The position numbers and the translations under genes were made by a program. From Cyrtodaria siliqua (taxonomy: Eukaryota > Mollusca > Bivalvia > Adapedonta > Hiatellidae), in contig JAWPHD010010324.1 in NCBI GenBank assembly GCA_037043455.1, forward strand, positions 30,854-94,853: a DNA stretch of 64,000 bases. Reading direction: 5' to 3'. Within the stretch, counting starts at the first letter, position 1. Every line of letters starts with the position of its first letter. The notes under the pieces are model-generated. The model ran no database searches and was not told where the DNA came from. It saw only the letters and a list, made by a program, of their open reading frames with translations. Of the stretch, positions 22,524 to 33,783 are shown one piece after another.

Positions 22524-22752
22524 ATGTAAATGTTTTTATACAATTCTCTCGAAAATAACTGATAACATCCGCCTTTCTCGTGAAGACATGGGAACATAAT
22601 ATCAAATTTTCCTTTTATAGTTGTTTGAATAGATGTTTTTATAGTAGTATATGTAAATGTTTTTATACAAATTCCCTCGAATATAACTTAAAACATCCGC
22701 CTTTCTCATGAAGACATGGGAACATAATATCCTATTTTCTTTTTAAAGTTAC
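22524..22752. repeat. Tandem duplication, ~125-bp period
   Basis: ATGTAAATGTTTTTATACAA and CATCCGCCTTTCTC.TGAAGACATGGGAAC occur twice, with a few substitutions. Confidence 0.85.
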
Positions 22753-22974
22753 AGAATGGATGTACAATACATGTGCATGGATTAATACCACGGACTTGAT
22801 TATATAAATGAGCTCCCTTTATTACAGTTTGTTCGTATTTACAAGATGTGCTGATGTGTCGTCATGGCTTTTGTATGCTTCTTGTATGCTCGAGAAGCAG
22901 TTAGAAACAATTAGTAAGACACAGGCCAATTTTATTTCAAAATGTGTTTGGTGATGGACAGAGGTGTGGGCAGA

Positions 22975-23850
22975 TCACCGTTATCACTGTCGTGTAATAT
23001 GTATGGCCACTGTGCGGCAAGTCGATTTTGTTATTTTCAAGATGGCGGACATGTCAACATCCGAAAAGTATGTGACTTACATTTTGCTCGTTACCTACTT
23101 AATTAGGCGTCACATGCAGAGCTATGTATGCTGACAGTTAGATAAATGATTCCCTTAAACTCAGATGCAAAAAAGATTTACTACTTTTTGGAATACCATC
23201 GCTGAACATGCTGAAGCGTGTCGTTTTTTGTCGATCTGAAATCGAAGCGAGGAGTCGCACCTGTTTTGAACCATTACTGGCTTGTTTCTTCACGGATCGA
23301 AGCGAAATAACTCGTATTACTTACTTTGTGATGATATCTTAATGACCAGATACCTAATTTCTTGTAAACTATGCAATAAATATGCACAATTCTGATAAAA
23401 TATTATTAGGCTGTACGGTGCATTACCATTTCAAATTTGCTACTGTACAATTGTACAATAATTGAACGATTCTCGGAAAAATCGTTCTATCTTTGAACAA
23501 TTGTACAATAATTGTACAATTGTTCCCTGGAATCTGTTTGGAATTAGCGCTTAAATGTATTGGTTGAAAACAGATGGGTTCCTCGTTTCGATTTCAGATC
23601 GACAAAACTTAATATGCTTCAGCGATGATTTTTAAAAAGTAATATATGTTTTGTTACATACTATGCAGCCGAGTTTAAAGGAATCATTTATCTAACTGTC
23701 AGCATACATATATATGCATGTCACGCCGAATGAAGTCTAACGAGTAAATATGTAAGATACTTTTCCGCCATCTTGGAAATAACAAAATCGGCTAGCCGTA
23801 CAGTAGCAGTACAGGTTACACGACAGTGGTTATATGGGTTCGATAATGTG
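22975..23850. mobile_element. Foldback element with ~290-bp inverted arms
   Basis: The left arm (about 22975-23275) and right arm (about 23563-23850) are diverged inverted repeats. Paired landmarks are AAGTCGATTTTGTTATTTTC with GAAATAACAAAATCGGCTAG, GACAGTTAGATAAATGATTC with AATCATTTATCTAACTGTCA, and TCGATCTGAAATCGAAGCGA with its complement. The short centre has repeated TTGTACAATAATTG. No ORF. It is a foldback or long-TIR MITE. Confidence 0.8.
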
Positions 23851-24654
23851 ATGTTTGATGTTTTTGGCCATGACATGAGGTGTGAGCTCATCACTGGTAA
23901 CGAGAGGATGTGTTAAGTCATTAGACACATGTGTCGTGTGACAGACGATACTTTGCCAATATCGATAGCAACAAAAATAACAGGTATGCACTTAATGATT
24001 TCCTGCTGGGAAATAATTCTTTAGGGGATTATAAATATGTCCTATTAGACAGGTGTTATTGGAACTTTTATAACATGAGCGAGCAACTGATAAGCGAATG
24101 GCTGAACATAGGCTTCTCGACGTCGTGTTATTGCTTTATTTTGTTTCGATGATTAACATCGTATTCCGTGATGATTTTGGTTGGTTGAGTGGTGTTTTAT
24201 GTCATGTTCAGCACATGTTCGAACCTTTAGCAGTGTGAGCCGAAAAGGTTTCAAGTTTCCAAGATGAATTGGGAATGATGAGAAATGTTTGCGAAGAAAA
24301 TCTTGAACGAGAACAGGTAAAGAATTCAACCTTTACAAGGATGTTTTGAAAATAACAGATTACTTTTCACCGGTACGTGCACATTATAACACAAACGGGT
24401 GCACAAGACAATTTTGTTTATCAGATTTGCATCTCCCTCGGGTTATCATCTCTAGACGAAAGTTCAATAATTATATTTAATTATATTGTTTGCTGCATGA
24501 ACAGTTTTGACGCATTTTTTTAAATAAATATGTTTAGATGCCATTTTATTCACATGACGGCTTTGCAACAACAAACAGACAAGCAACTGAAATCCATATA
24601 TCCAATACACTGTATAATGCACGAAACGACAAAGAGTGAGGTTTGACGTTTACA
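23851..24654. other. No recognisable gene
   Basis: It contains a weak relic of the dispersed repeat family (GGTTGAGTGGTGTTTTATGT, about 24183). A 73-codon open frame at 23931 shows no motif. Confidence 0.45.
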
Positions 24655-24890
24655 AAAAAAAAAAAGCAAAACAATCAAACACATAAACAAACAAATAAAG
24701 AAATAAAGAAAGAAAGAAAGGAAAAAAAGAAAGACAGAAAGAAAGAAAGAAGAAAGAAAGAAATAGAGATAATAATAAATAAATAATAATAACAAACAAA
24801 CAAACAATCAAACAAACAAACGAACAAACAAACACCCAAATAAACAAACAAATAAACAAAAAAGCAAACAGACAAGCCAAACAAGTCTTT
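24655..24890. repeat. A-rich simple sequence (AAAC, AAAG, AAAT)
   Basis: Runs of AAAC, AAAG and AAAT units. The apparent minus-strand proteins of Phe, Leu and Cys are translations of this repeat. Confidence 0.9.
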
Positions 24891-25109
24891 TGTTTTCCCA
24901 TCGTTGATGTTAAAAAAACAATCAATTGATGTATATTAACATTGCGTGATCCCTGAATGCCATTAATCGATTGGAAAGATTATACTACGGATATTTCGAC
25001 ACTTTTTTATGAAAAAACGCGATAACCTGTTTAAAGTGACCTATGTTAATATATGCCACGGGACTAGCACATTGTCAATAGTATAAACTAGATGAGAAAT
25101 CTTAGTTGA

Positions 25110-25345
25110 ACAGATACATATATGTACACATAATACACATATGCACGGTACACACATGCACATATAATACACATAATACACTTATATACACATCATACAC
25201 ATATACACAGTACACATCTGCACACAAAACACATATATACAAACACAACACACATATTCACACATAATAGACATATGTACAAAACACATATGCACACATA
25301 TAATAAACATATGCATACCATAATACACATATGCAAACAAGTTTC
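25110..25345. repeat. ACACAT-type degenerate simple repeat
   Basis: Irregular repetition of ACACATATGCACACATAATA-like units. Confidence 0.85.
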
Positions 25346-25824
25346 AAAATTTACGTATACCCCATAACCTGTAGGTTAATAAAGTATTTAGTAGCACAAT
25401 TGATGAATGGTTAATGAACATACATATTTCCACTGTTTATCGCTATCTTGGTTAAATCGTTAATTAGAGTGACATGTGTACAGCTATTAACATAACATAC
25501 CGATATTACACCCTGTCCAACGGACCTATAAGTCACCTTATATAGGCCTATAGACTGTGTGAATATGTATGCATATAGAGTACTGTTATAACTGTATCCA
25601 TTTAAAAGCAGAATATACTTACTAAAACATTACGCAATCAATATAACATAGTTAAACATAAATACATAGTGTCAATACCTCAAATGTAAACTAATGGACC
25701 ATTATGCTGTACCCCATGAACACTGCGCTTATTCGTGCAGGGCCAATCTGTTAATTTATAGTGCAGCTATTATCTGAACTATAATTATCTGCACTATATC
25801 ATATTGATCATGTTTACAATGCAA

Positions 25825-25962
25825 TTCGATTGAATTTATTGAATTGATTGAATTAAATTGAATTCAATTCAATTGAATGAATTAAATTGATTAAATTGAA
25901 TGAATTGAATGAATTGAATGATTTGAATGAATTAAATGAATTGAATGAATTGAATTGATCAT
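25825..25962. repeat. (GAATT)n-type simple repeat
   Basis: Repeated TTGAATGAATTGAAT units, flanked on both sides by TGATCATGTTTACAATG (25806 and 25957). Confidence 0.85.
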
Positions 25963-26470
25963 GTTTACAATGGTTAACAACGGCTCAATTAACTTTTAAC
26001 CAGGAGGATTTAGTTTTCAATAAAAGCCTAGGAAACATCGGGTAATTTAATGCCAATTTTACGGTAAAATGTATATGTTATACTCGAAACAAAGCCTGTA
26101 TCATCTCCGTTAAGTCTAAAAACAAAGAAAAACAACAACAAAAGTGTGCCTTTAAAGAGCGTCGTACGTACAGAGATATCTTCCAGTTGATATGTTTGAT
26201 GGACTTGAAGAGAAGGCTGTTGTAGACACAGAGACGGAAGGAATAATTGAAGGAGATTAAGTACCACTACAGTCCATCTGATTATTTTTCCTTGATGACA
26301 TAATTCATGACAACGTCACTATCTCATACCGTGTTGCCGTTTTGTTTGCAATAAAATACTACCAGAGCATTTCAAGAGGTTTCCGAAAAAAATACTAAAC
26401 TAGATGTGACAATGTGGACGGAACAGAATGAAGCTTAAGATAGGGAACTACATGTTCCTTCAACAGAGAG

Positions 26471-26605
26471 TTGGTTGATTGAATGGTGTTTTACTTATTT
26501 TTAGCACATGTAAGGCTACATATGATGATCAATTTGTCAGTAGTGGAGGCAGATCACCTACCTTTTCTTGAACCAGTACAATATACTTCCCGCCATCCGC
26601 CACTT
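26471..26605 (+). repeat. Dispersed repeat, GTAGAACCAGTACT family
   Basis: GGTGTTTTACTTATTTTTAG, GGCAGATCACCTACC, GAACCAGTACAATATAC and CCCGCCATCCGCC in the family order. Confidence 0.6.
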
Positions 26606-28344
26606 TCTCACTTACAAAAGCAGATACAAAAGGTAGCATTCAATGACCACTGTCAACTCCAAAACACGCAAAGAAACAAACATTAATTACAAAGATGAAT
26701 AAAAAGCGAGATATGCGGATATCACAAACAAGAAATGGTTGGAAATAGGGCTACCGCTTGGGAACGGTCAGTGGCAAAAAAGACCGCTGGGGGTTTAAAC
26801 CAGGTTCTAAGGTGCACCAAACCTCAGTCTTACCTTTATGTCATCGTAATAAAACTAGACAGTGTAAATAAATATATCCCCGCCAGGTTGTATTCTCTAA
26901 CACACAATGCAGCATTAATATACAATATAAGTATAACACAGGGATGATCATGTATATATGAATATAAAACAACAAAAGCCTAGAAAACCATTAAACAAGT
27001 ACTCAGTGACTTGGTTCAAGCCAGAGCAACAAGAAAACAAACCGTTAAAGGTACGACAAGACAAGATTTAAGACAAACATCAAACGCTACCGTCCTTTGA
27101 GAATGTAAGTAGACGTCATTATAGGGTCCACAGTCTGTCCGGTCGTCGCAGTAGTTGCACGTGACTGTACACTGCCGGTGTTCGAAGAGTAATAAGTACA
27201 CTAGACATGGGCTATTTATATACCATGTATCCCCTAATAAAACATGTATAATATGCTGAACGTGGAAACATTTGCATGACATTTGTCTTCCGTTTTATCA
27301 AAACATACTAGTACATTTGATTACAATGAGTAAAAATTCACATCAGAGAGAACGTATGCTGCTATGGAACTGTCTTGAAGCATCCTAAAGTACGCTTGGG
27401 AATATCTCATTGATTGATTTGCGGTTCAACAAGGTTGTGTTGAAAAATGGGAATGTGCATAGTGTTATTTAATAATACTTAAAAGAGGATCCTTTGGAAG
27501 CTACAACCACAAACAAGAGAGAAAAGTAGCAAACTCAGTTTTATTGAGTCTGTTCATGAGAGGTAATAAAATTTGTAATATCTCTCACGCCCATTAGCAT
27601 CGGCTTTAGCAATATTCTACTTAAACACACAAAGAGTGGGTTTGATGAACCAGTTCCAGTTTTATCAAAACTTGTTTCCGCTATATCTGGTTCACGTTTT
27701 ATCAATACTTGTTTCCGCTATATCTGGTTCACGTTTTAGACGATTATTTTAATTTCGAATTCAGCAATCTCTATTTTTTATAAACAACAATTAATGTTCT
27801 ATCTGAAATGACAGACTTTCGGTGTAACCAGACGCATGTTTTCTATAAACACCAAGTAATAAGATACATTTGCAAGTGCATTTCAATTAACAGTAATCGA
27901 GCAAGGTTTAATCATGTATTATGATCACTATGTCGTTTTAATATTATAGTTTTACTACTTTGCGCGCGTGCATTTAAGTTTTGATATCATAAAGGAAGTT
28001 CAATACCTGAAATCAAATTTCAAAATGTACACAGAAGAAAATGCTGACGAATAACCAACATTAAATTATGTACTTTATAAGAATGCATATGCGTACATTT
28101 TACATATCCCCAATTTTTTACACAGTTTTAAAAATTGGCCAGGGCAAAAAATAAGAGATGGTGTAAATGGATTGCCAATTATTATCTTGAAAATAGGTAA
28201 AAATAAAAAAACAAGCTAATCACACATAAACAGGCAATTTATCCAATAGCAATGATTTTAAGACAACACTACATTGGTTTGTTCTTGCAATTTCACATTG
28301 CTTTCAGATTTCTTCCTCAGCATATTATCTTCCAATTTTGCCAC
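26606..28344. other. No confident gene; weak exon candidate
   Basis: A minus-strand open segment at 27085-27200 encodes YLLLFEHRQCTVTCNYC followed by further cysteines. It could be read in the phase that the ANF-receptor exon requires, but the acceptor is weak and no good donor follows. A 45-bp tandem duplication (TTGTTTCCGCTATATCTGG, twice) lies at 27655-27737. Confidence 0.35.
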
Positions 28345-28615
28345 ATATAAAAATCATATGATTCTCATATGATACCTGTTATATGATACCTATATGAAAG
28401 GAGCTGTACATGATTCTTATATAACACCCTTCATATGAGAATCATATATAAGTTGAAACATATTGTTTTCATGAGAATCATTTAAAAAAGAAGCTTAATG
28501 AAAGTATTCTCAATTATATTGTATAGCTATTATATGATAGGTTTTATATGAGAATCATATGAGTCTACTCATATGTGGCTCCTTTTATATAAGTATAATA
28601 TGAGAATCGAGAATG
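28345..28615. repeat. AT-rich inverted repeat (ATATGAGAATCATAT units)
   Basis: GATTCTCATATGATAC and its complement recur several times in both orientations; GAAAGGAGC (left) faces GGCTCCTTTT (right). Confidence 0.7.
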
Positions 28616-28734
28616 CAATCATTTGATTATTAAATATGACAAAATTGCCTATGTACAGGTTAGAGGATCAAAGAACGTTTTTTCGTATAGGTAAACAACA
28701 TGGTTTTTAATATAACAATTATAACTCGAAAATG

Positions 28735-28980
28735 CCGGGTTGATATTTCGCGCTATCACCGTCAACGCGGCATAGCGGGTGATAGACAAAATATCAGCCC
28801 GACAGCATTTTGAAAAGCTCAATTCTAAAAATAGATTTTTTCAACAACAACAACAATGTTTTCTTCATTATCGAGTATATTAGTATTAGCTATCGCCTCG
28901 GTCGACATTACATTCTCGGGTTGATAATATCCACTGGCAACCTCAAGATGTGATATTTACGTAAGGGCACACATAATTAA
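28735..28980 (+). repeat. Repeat A, copy 1
   Basis: Nearly identical to 33170-33415: starts CCGGGTTGATATTTCGCGCT, contains GCTATCGCCTCGGTCGACAT, ends GGCACACATAATTAA. Inner inverted pieces (GATATTTCGC with CAAAATATCAGCCC) make it foldback-like, and it shares the reversed GACCGAGGC core of the palindromes near 5.4-5.9 kb. Confidence 0.85.
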
Positions 28981-29026
28981 AAAATGCTCTTTTTTTTCAA
29001 ACAGAAAAAAAGAAACATTTATCATA

Positions 29027-29313
29027 TACTTCCCTACAAATAAGTTGTTTTTGAATATACGATACAACATAGACCTAGCTAGTCATATCAATCAGGATTT
29101 CGTTGCCGGGCAATAAAGCTTTATCACACGCGTGAAATATAGGGTGAACAAATGTCATATCACGGAAATAACCGAATGTTCATCTCGATCCTTTTACCGG
29201 AGTGATAAGGAAATAACCCATTAATTACGATTGTATACGATTTGTCACGGGGTATTGTTTGTCGTCTGCGTTTTATTAGTTACTTCCATCCTGTTTTCGC
29301 GGCAGATTATTGG
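29027..29313 (+). repeat. Repeat E, left part
   Basis: It matches 41120-41398 in reverse. Landmarks are TTGCCGGGCAATAAAGCTTT, CACCC/GGGTG..ACAAATGTCATATCACGGA and TCATTAGTTACTTCCATCCT-like sequence. The match stops at ATTGGCTAT and resumes at 33423. Confidence 0.8.
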
Positions 29314-29608
29314 CTATCTGTCTGTATCTGTATGGTACACGTTTCCGTCACAATTGACGATTACAACGCGGGTTGGTTGCGCATTAATTAATATCAAATA
29401 TACTTAACAATGAATTAAAGTGAGAAGAAAAAATGAGCAAAAATGGATAGGAAAGGAAGAAGGAAGATATTCTTACTCGCTAATTGCGTGATAGGCCTTC
29501 ATCATCAATCCTGTCTGGCTACCGTAGCGGCCCCTGGGAATTCACCAAACCAGCATAGCACTGAGAATCACTAGAACCTAACAAACAATCAACTGGGACT
29601 GGGTTTAG

Positions 29609-31160
29609 AATGAAAGTTTGGAAAGCTCCTGTTTGTAAGATACCAAATCAGGAGCCTCAGCCACAGTGGCTGGTAGACTATTCCAACGACAAACTGTTCT
29701 TGGGAAAAAAACTAAATTTGAGATAGTCGCTGGAAGAAGATAACTGTCTAAATTTCAAAGAGTGATTGGACCAGGTGCGAGATGATGCAGGTGTCAGGAA
29801 CTCGGACGCTGGTATGTCCAATAGCCCGTGGATAATCTTAAAGAGCATAGTGAGTTGGTTCTTAGTACGCCTTGACTCCAGGGTCTCCCATTCTAGGTGC
29901 TCTAACATAGATGTGACACTGCTAGTGTTCCTGTAGCGGTTAGTGATGTACCGTGCTGCCCGACACTGAACCATCTCTACCTTCTGGATGTGCTCTTGGG
30001 TGTGAGGGCTCCAAATAGTAGAACAGTACTCTAGGGTGGGTCTTACTAGTGAGAAGTATGCCGAGAACTTTGTTTGTTCGTTGGAAATCCTCAGGTTCCT
30101 TCTCAAGAATCCTAGAGTACTGTTCGCCTTCTTGACTGTTTTATCGATATGGAGGCTCCAATTCATGTCTTTTTGTAGCTCCACCCCGAGGTACTTTGCC
30201 GAATCCGTGGTCTCTAGGACATGACCCTTCAGTGTGTAGTTAGAGGCTACCGGTGATCTTGATCTAGAGACTCTGAGGGTGCTGCGTTTGTCTAAGTGGA
30301 AATCCATGCCCCATATACTTTCCCATTCGGCGAGTCGATCTAGGACATCTTGGAGATCAACACTGTCTTGTCTTGTTCTGATTGGTCTGTACAAGATACA
30401 GTTGTCAGCAAAGAGGCGAACTCTTGAACGAACGCTGTCTGGAAGGTCATTTATAAAAATTAGGAACAACAGTGGGCCTAATACCTTGTCCTTGAGGTAC
30501 TCCGCTAATAACTGGCACACTGTCTGAAGTGGCGCCATCTACTAGGACATGTTGCTCTCTTTTTGATAGGAATGCCTTGATCCACATCAATGTGCTGCCT
30601 CTTATTCCATAGTGGGCTAGTTTCTTCAGTAAGCGTTCATGAGGGACTCTGTCAAATGCCTTGGAAAAGTCCTGGATGATCAAGTCATGTTGGACTCCGT
30701 TGTTGAGGGCTGTGACTATTTCACGAACTAGTGTTAGTAGCTATGTTTCGCCGCTCCTCCTGGCTCGGAATCCATGCTGGCAGTCCGTGAGTATATGGTG
30801 AGCATCAAGATACTTGAGGACGTTACTGGTTATGATGTGTTCCTGTATCTTGCAGCAGAGGCTCGTAAGGGATACTGGACGGTAATTGCTGACGTTGTAC
30901 TTTTCTCCCTTCTTAAAGATTGCCGTGACGTTTGCTATCCTCCAGTCATTTGGTATCTCTCCAAGTTGTAGACTTCTTTGGAATATGACTGTCAGGAATG
31001 GTGCAATTTCATTGGCTATTTCTTTTAAGATCCTTGCAGGAAGCTGGTCGGGTCCACATGCCTTGCTTGGGTTCATCTTCTTTAAGAGTTTTGCAACCCC
31101 TTCTATGGTGACCACTATGTCTGACATTGGTGTGAATGGTATCCCTGCTGGTGTTGGCAT
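29609..31160 (-). pseudogene. LINE D reverse transcriptase
   Basis: Reverse transcriptase in pieces. Fingers: ANVTAIFKKGEKYNVSNYRP (about 30945-30885), then HGFRARRSGET. Palm A: IIQDFSKAFDRVPHERLL (from 30680). VISGVPQG is followed by a frame change into KVLGPLLFLIFINDLPDS. The catalytic box reads RLFADNCILYR near 30420, so the second aspartate of FADD is Asn. YLGVELQKDMNWS, LEYCSTIWSPHTQ and a C-terminal SFFPKN (shifted from FFPRT..WNSLP near 29700) complete it. The sequence is typical of the Jockey/CR1 superfamily of marine invertebrates. With FADN and at least three frame breaks, it is dead. Confidence 0.85.
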
Positions 31161-31369
31161 ATCAGTTATGTCCTCATTGGTGAATACTGACTGGTACTGG
31201 CGGTGAGTATGTCAGCCTTGTCTTTGGCATCGGCGTATAACTTCCCATTTTCTTTCAGTGGGGCTACTCCGCTGCTGTCCTTCTTCAGGGATTTGATGTA
31301 GGACCAGAACCGTTTCTGTTTGTTGGGTCTGTCCTCTTGGCCTGCTGTGTTTCCGACATCAATGATTGT

Positions 31370-32580
31370 CTAGATGTACCTCCAGTATGACTGTCTCTCT
31401 GCTTTCTGAAGATTAGTCGTTGTCTCTCTGTACAGCCTGATGTCTTTGGCACACATGAACTTCGTTTTCCTCACAAACAGCTTGTTCCTTTTGCGTATGG
31501 GGGTCTTGACCTTCTTGTCGATCCAATGTTTGTGGGTCTTGCTTCCTCGCAGCAACTTGGTGGGAACATATTTCACCATGAGTGTGTGGATATTTTCCTT
31601 GAACTCAGTCCAAAGTTGTTCAATGTCTTCCCTCATCCCTTCGTAGTTGGCCTTTTTATACACGTTGACTTTCCTTGGTGGTACCTTGACTCTCATTGGA
31701 CGAAGACTGGATTCTATGTAGACTGCTTCGTGGTCTGAAATCCCTGGAATCACTTCAATCTTGTTAATGAGTGTCTGGTTGTTTGTGAAGAAAAGGTCAA
31801 GTATGTTCGCAGATGTTTCTATAATGCGAGTCGGTTCTTCTACGACTTGGTCGAGAAAAGCATCCTTTGTCAGAGTCAGTAACTGGTTGCATTGAGTTCC
31901 ATGGCTGGAGTAAGGCTTTACACTCTCGTCTTCCCAGTTAATATCTGCCAGATTGAAGTCTCCGCCAAGTCATAAATGGGCCCGTCGTTTGTGGGTATTC
32001 TTGTTATGTATGACTGGAGTTTGGCGAGGTACTCTGAATTGTGAGGTGGTCTGTAGAAGGAGCCGACGTATAGGTCACTACTTCCCGTAACCTTGATCTT
32101 CGCCCAAACTATCTCACATTCGTCGTTGTCGGTCACCTTTAGCTCCTCTGGTTTATTACTCTCATACTGGTCTGATATTAGTAAAAACACTCTACCACCT
32201 TTACCATCTGGTCTGTCTCGGCGGTAATACTGGAAACCCTGTGGAAAAACCTCTGTGGATTTTATATTCTGGTTAAGCCATGATTCACTGCCAATAATGA
32301 TGTCGGCCTGTAGAGAAGTGATCAGGTTGTTTAGCTGGGCAGGTTTACCGCAAGTCTTAACAGATTGGCAATTTAGGATGACAACTCGCATAGGGAGGTC
32401 TCTCCGTTTTGGTGGGGACTTATCAGCTTGCTGCTTGGTTGGTGAAGATGTGGCTGCGGGATAGTTAAAGCTAATATCATGGTCTGAGGCTGGTGTATAG
32501 TTACTCAGAAGTGAGAAAGAGTTGGATGACTCAAGGTTGGTTGTGTCGAAGATGCCGTGGATATGTTTGGTACACCGCAC
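31370..32580 (-). pseudogene. LINE D AP endonuclease
   Basis: Exonuclease-endonuclease-phosphatase fold that nicks the target for primed reverse transcription. Visible marks: VVILNCQS with the metal-binding Asn (about 32384), ADIIIGSESWL with Glu (about 32300), DRPDGKGGRVFLL, YVGSFYRPP and the terminal ISDHEAVY (from about 31741). A frame break near 31950 and the stop after ILTGKTRV divide it. The N-terminal 70 residues are a low-complexity linker. Confidence 0.8.
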
Positions 32581-32593
32581 TGGATGATGTTTT

Positions 32594-32782
32594 TCATACC
32601 ATAGTAGACTGCATCAGGCATACCCATACAATCTTGGTGGTACCAGATGTCGCAGGAATCACGCAGGTTCCTGGTGTGCTCCACTTAACTGCTTTGTTAC
32701 AAATTCCACAAGTGAACTTCACTGGTCTGGGACCGGGATTTGGCTCCGGAGCATAGGACTGGGCTAAAAGAAGGATGCACAA
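32594..32782 (-). pseudogene. LINE D N-terminus: 2A-like NPGP plus zinc finger start
   Basis: A short hydrophobic start is followed by YAPEPNPGP (NPGP codons 32740-32729) and [12 protein letters not shown], the opening of the PHD-like finger found in ORFs of related LINEs. The 2A-type ribosome-skipping motif normally reads D-V/I-E-x-NPGP; here Ala and Pro replace the first two residues, so skipping is doubtful. The finger is lost after a frame change. Confidence 0.65.
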
Positions 32783-33169
32783 GTAGATTAGAACAAACTT
32801 TTTCCGACAAACAGGACCGTCCGCTTTTGACCAGGTGAATCTTAGAGTTGATATGAACTGTGTGCAGATTGACAGTGTCGGGCTTTGACTAAACTGTAAC
32901 CGTGACAGGTCGGCCGTTCCATCACTCTTGAAAAAGACAGGCAGTTATCTTCATGATTAAAGGCTACATTCAGTAATAAAACTGAAGCTAACAATATCTC
33001 AGTAATGTACAACATACCTTTTCACAGTGAAAAATGACGGATGTTTACATTTTGCTGAGGCATGTTGGGATATATCACAACAGCTGATAAAAAAAGTCCT
33101 TAGCAATGTGATATAAACAAAATTATTATACCTCACTGTAAACACTCCATGTAAAATCCACATACCCTG

Positions 33170-33415
33170 CCGGGTTGATATTTCGCGCTATCGCCCTAAA
33201 CGCGGCATAGTGGGTGATAGGCAAAATATCAGCCCGCCAGCTTTTTGAAAAGCTCAATTCTAAAAATAGATTTTTTCAACAATAACAATTTTTTCTTCAT
33301 TATCCATTATATTAGTATTAGCTATCGCTTCGGTCGACATTACATTCTCGGGTTGATAATATCCACTGGCACCCTCACGAGGATGTGATATTTATGTAAG
33401 GGCACACATAATTAA
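33170..33415 (+). repeat. Repeat A, copy 2
   Basis: Direct repeat of 28735-28980, 4.4 kb downstream. The LINE and the left half of repeat E lie between the two copies. Confidence 0.85.
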
Positions 33416-33422
33416 ATTAACT

Positions 33423-33602
33423 ATTAGAATCATTATCCGTGGATAAAATAACCACTTATGACAATTTACATTGATTAGAAAACTTCAAATTCAATGGAAT
33501 TCATTTTCAATAAGATTTCGGATAACTATAAATGTTGTGTACCACTTACGCGACAGACATGAGCACATCAGAATAGACTAGATCTCAAAAAAAATCTCCC
33601 TG
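33423..33602 (+). repeat. Repeat E, right part
   Basis: AGAATCATTATCCGTGGATA to AAAAAATCTCCCTG; it matches 40946-41118 in reverse. Confidence 0.8.
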
Positions 33603-33672
33603 GAAAACAGCGTACTGAGTGGGCTGAAGTTGCAGTTTCGACAAAGCTGAAGTATATGACAAATAGAATAAC

Positions 33673-33783
33673 AAATGTGTATTTTCATATCACATCCTAT
33701 ATCAGGCCCTCGACCCATATCAGCCCGAGAGCTTTATGGCGTCTCAGGCCTGATACAGGGTGTGATATGAAAATACCCATTTA
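33673..33783. repeat. 111-bp palindrome
   Basis: AAATGTGTATTTTCATATCA pairs with TGATATGAAAATACCCATTT; inner TATATCAGGCC pairs with GGCCTGATACA. Only few mismatches. Confidence 0.8.

Larger units (their letters stand above)
29430..32800 (-). mobile_element. Jockey/CR1-type LINE, inserted in repeat E
   Basis: A 5'-to-3' order on the minus strand of N-terminal NPGP plus zinc-finger piece, AP endonuclease and reverse transcriptase. Several frameshifts and lost residues make it inactive. The element sits inside repeat E between 29313 and 33423 together with the second copy of repeat A. No poly-A tail is obvious at its 3' side. Confidence 0.8.

Noticed and set aside
24550..24925. Membrane protein rich in Phe, Leu and Cys (minus strand)
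   Set aside because: Translation of A-rich simple sequence; no non-repetitive coding support.
25110..25345. CRISPR-like array
   Set aside because: Units are short, irregular microsatellite sequence without constant repeats or unique spacers, and the genome is metazoan.
26028..26267. Receptor exon 2 (KSIKHINW-like minus-strand frame at about 26.2 kb)
   Set aside because: A good pyrimidine tract and CAG precede it, but the frame resembling ANF receptors is in the wrong phase for the exon 1 donor and the right phase soon stops.
28735..33415. LTR retrotransposon with repeat A as LTRs
   Set aside because: The direct repeats flank a LINE with AP endonuclease and lack TG..CA ends, primer-binding site, gag, protease and integrase.
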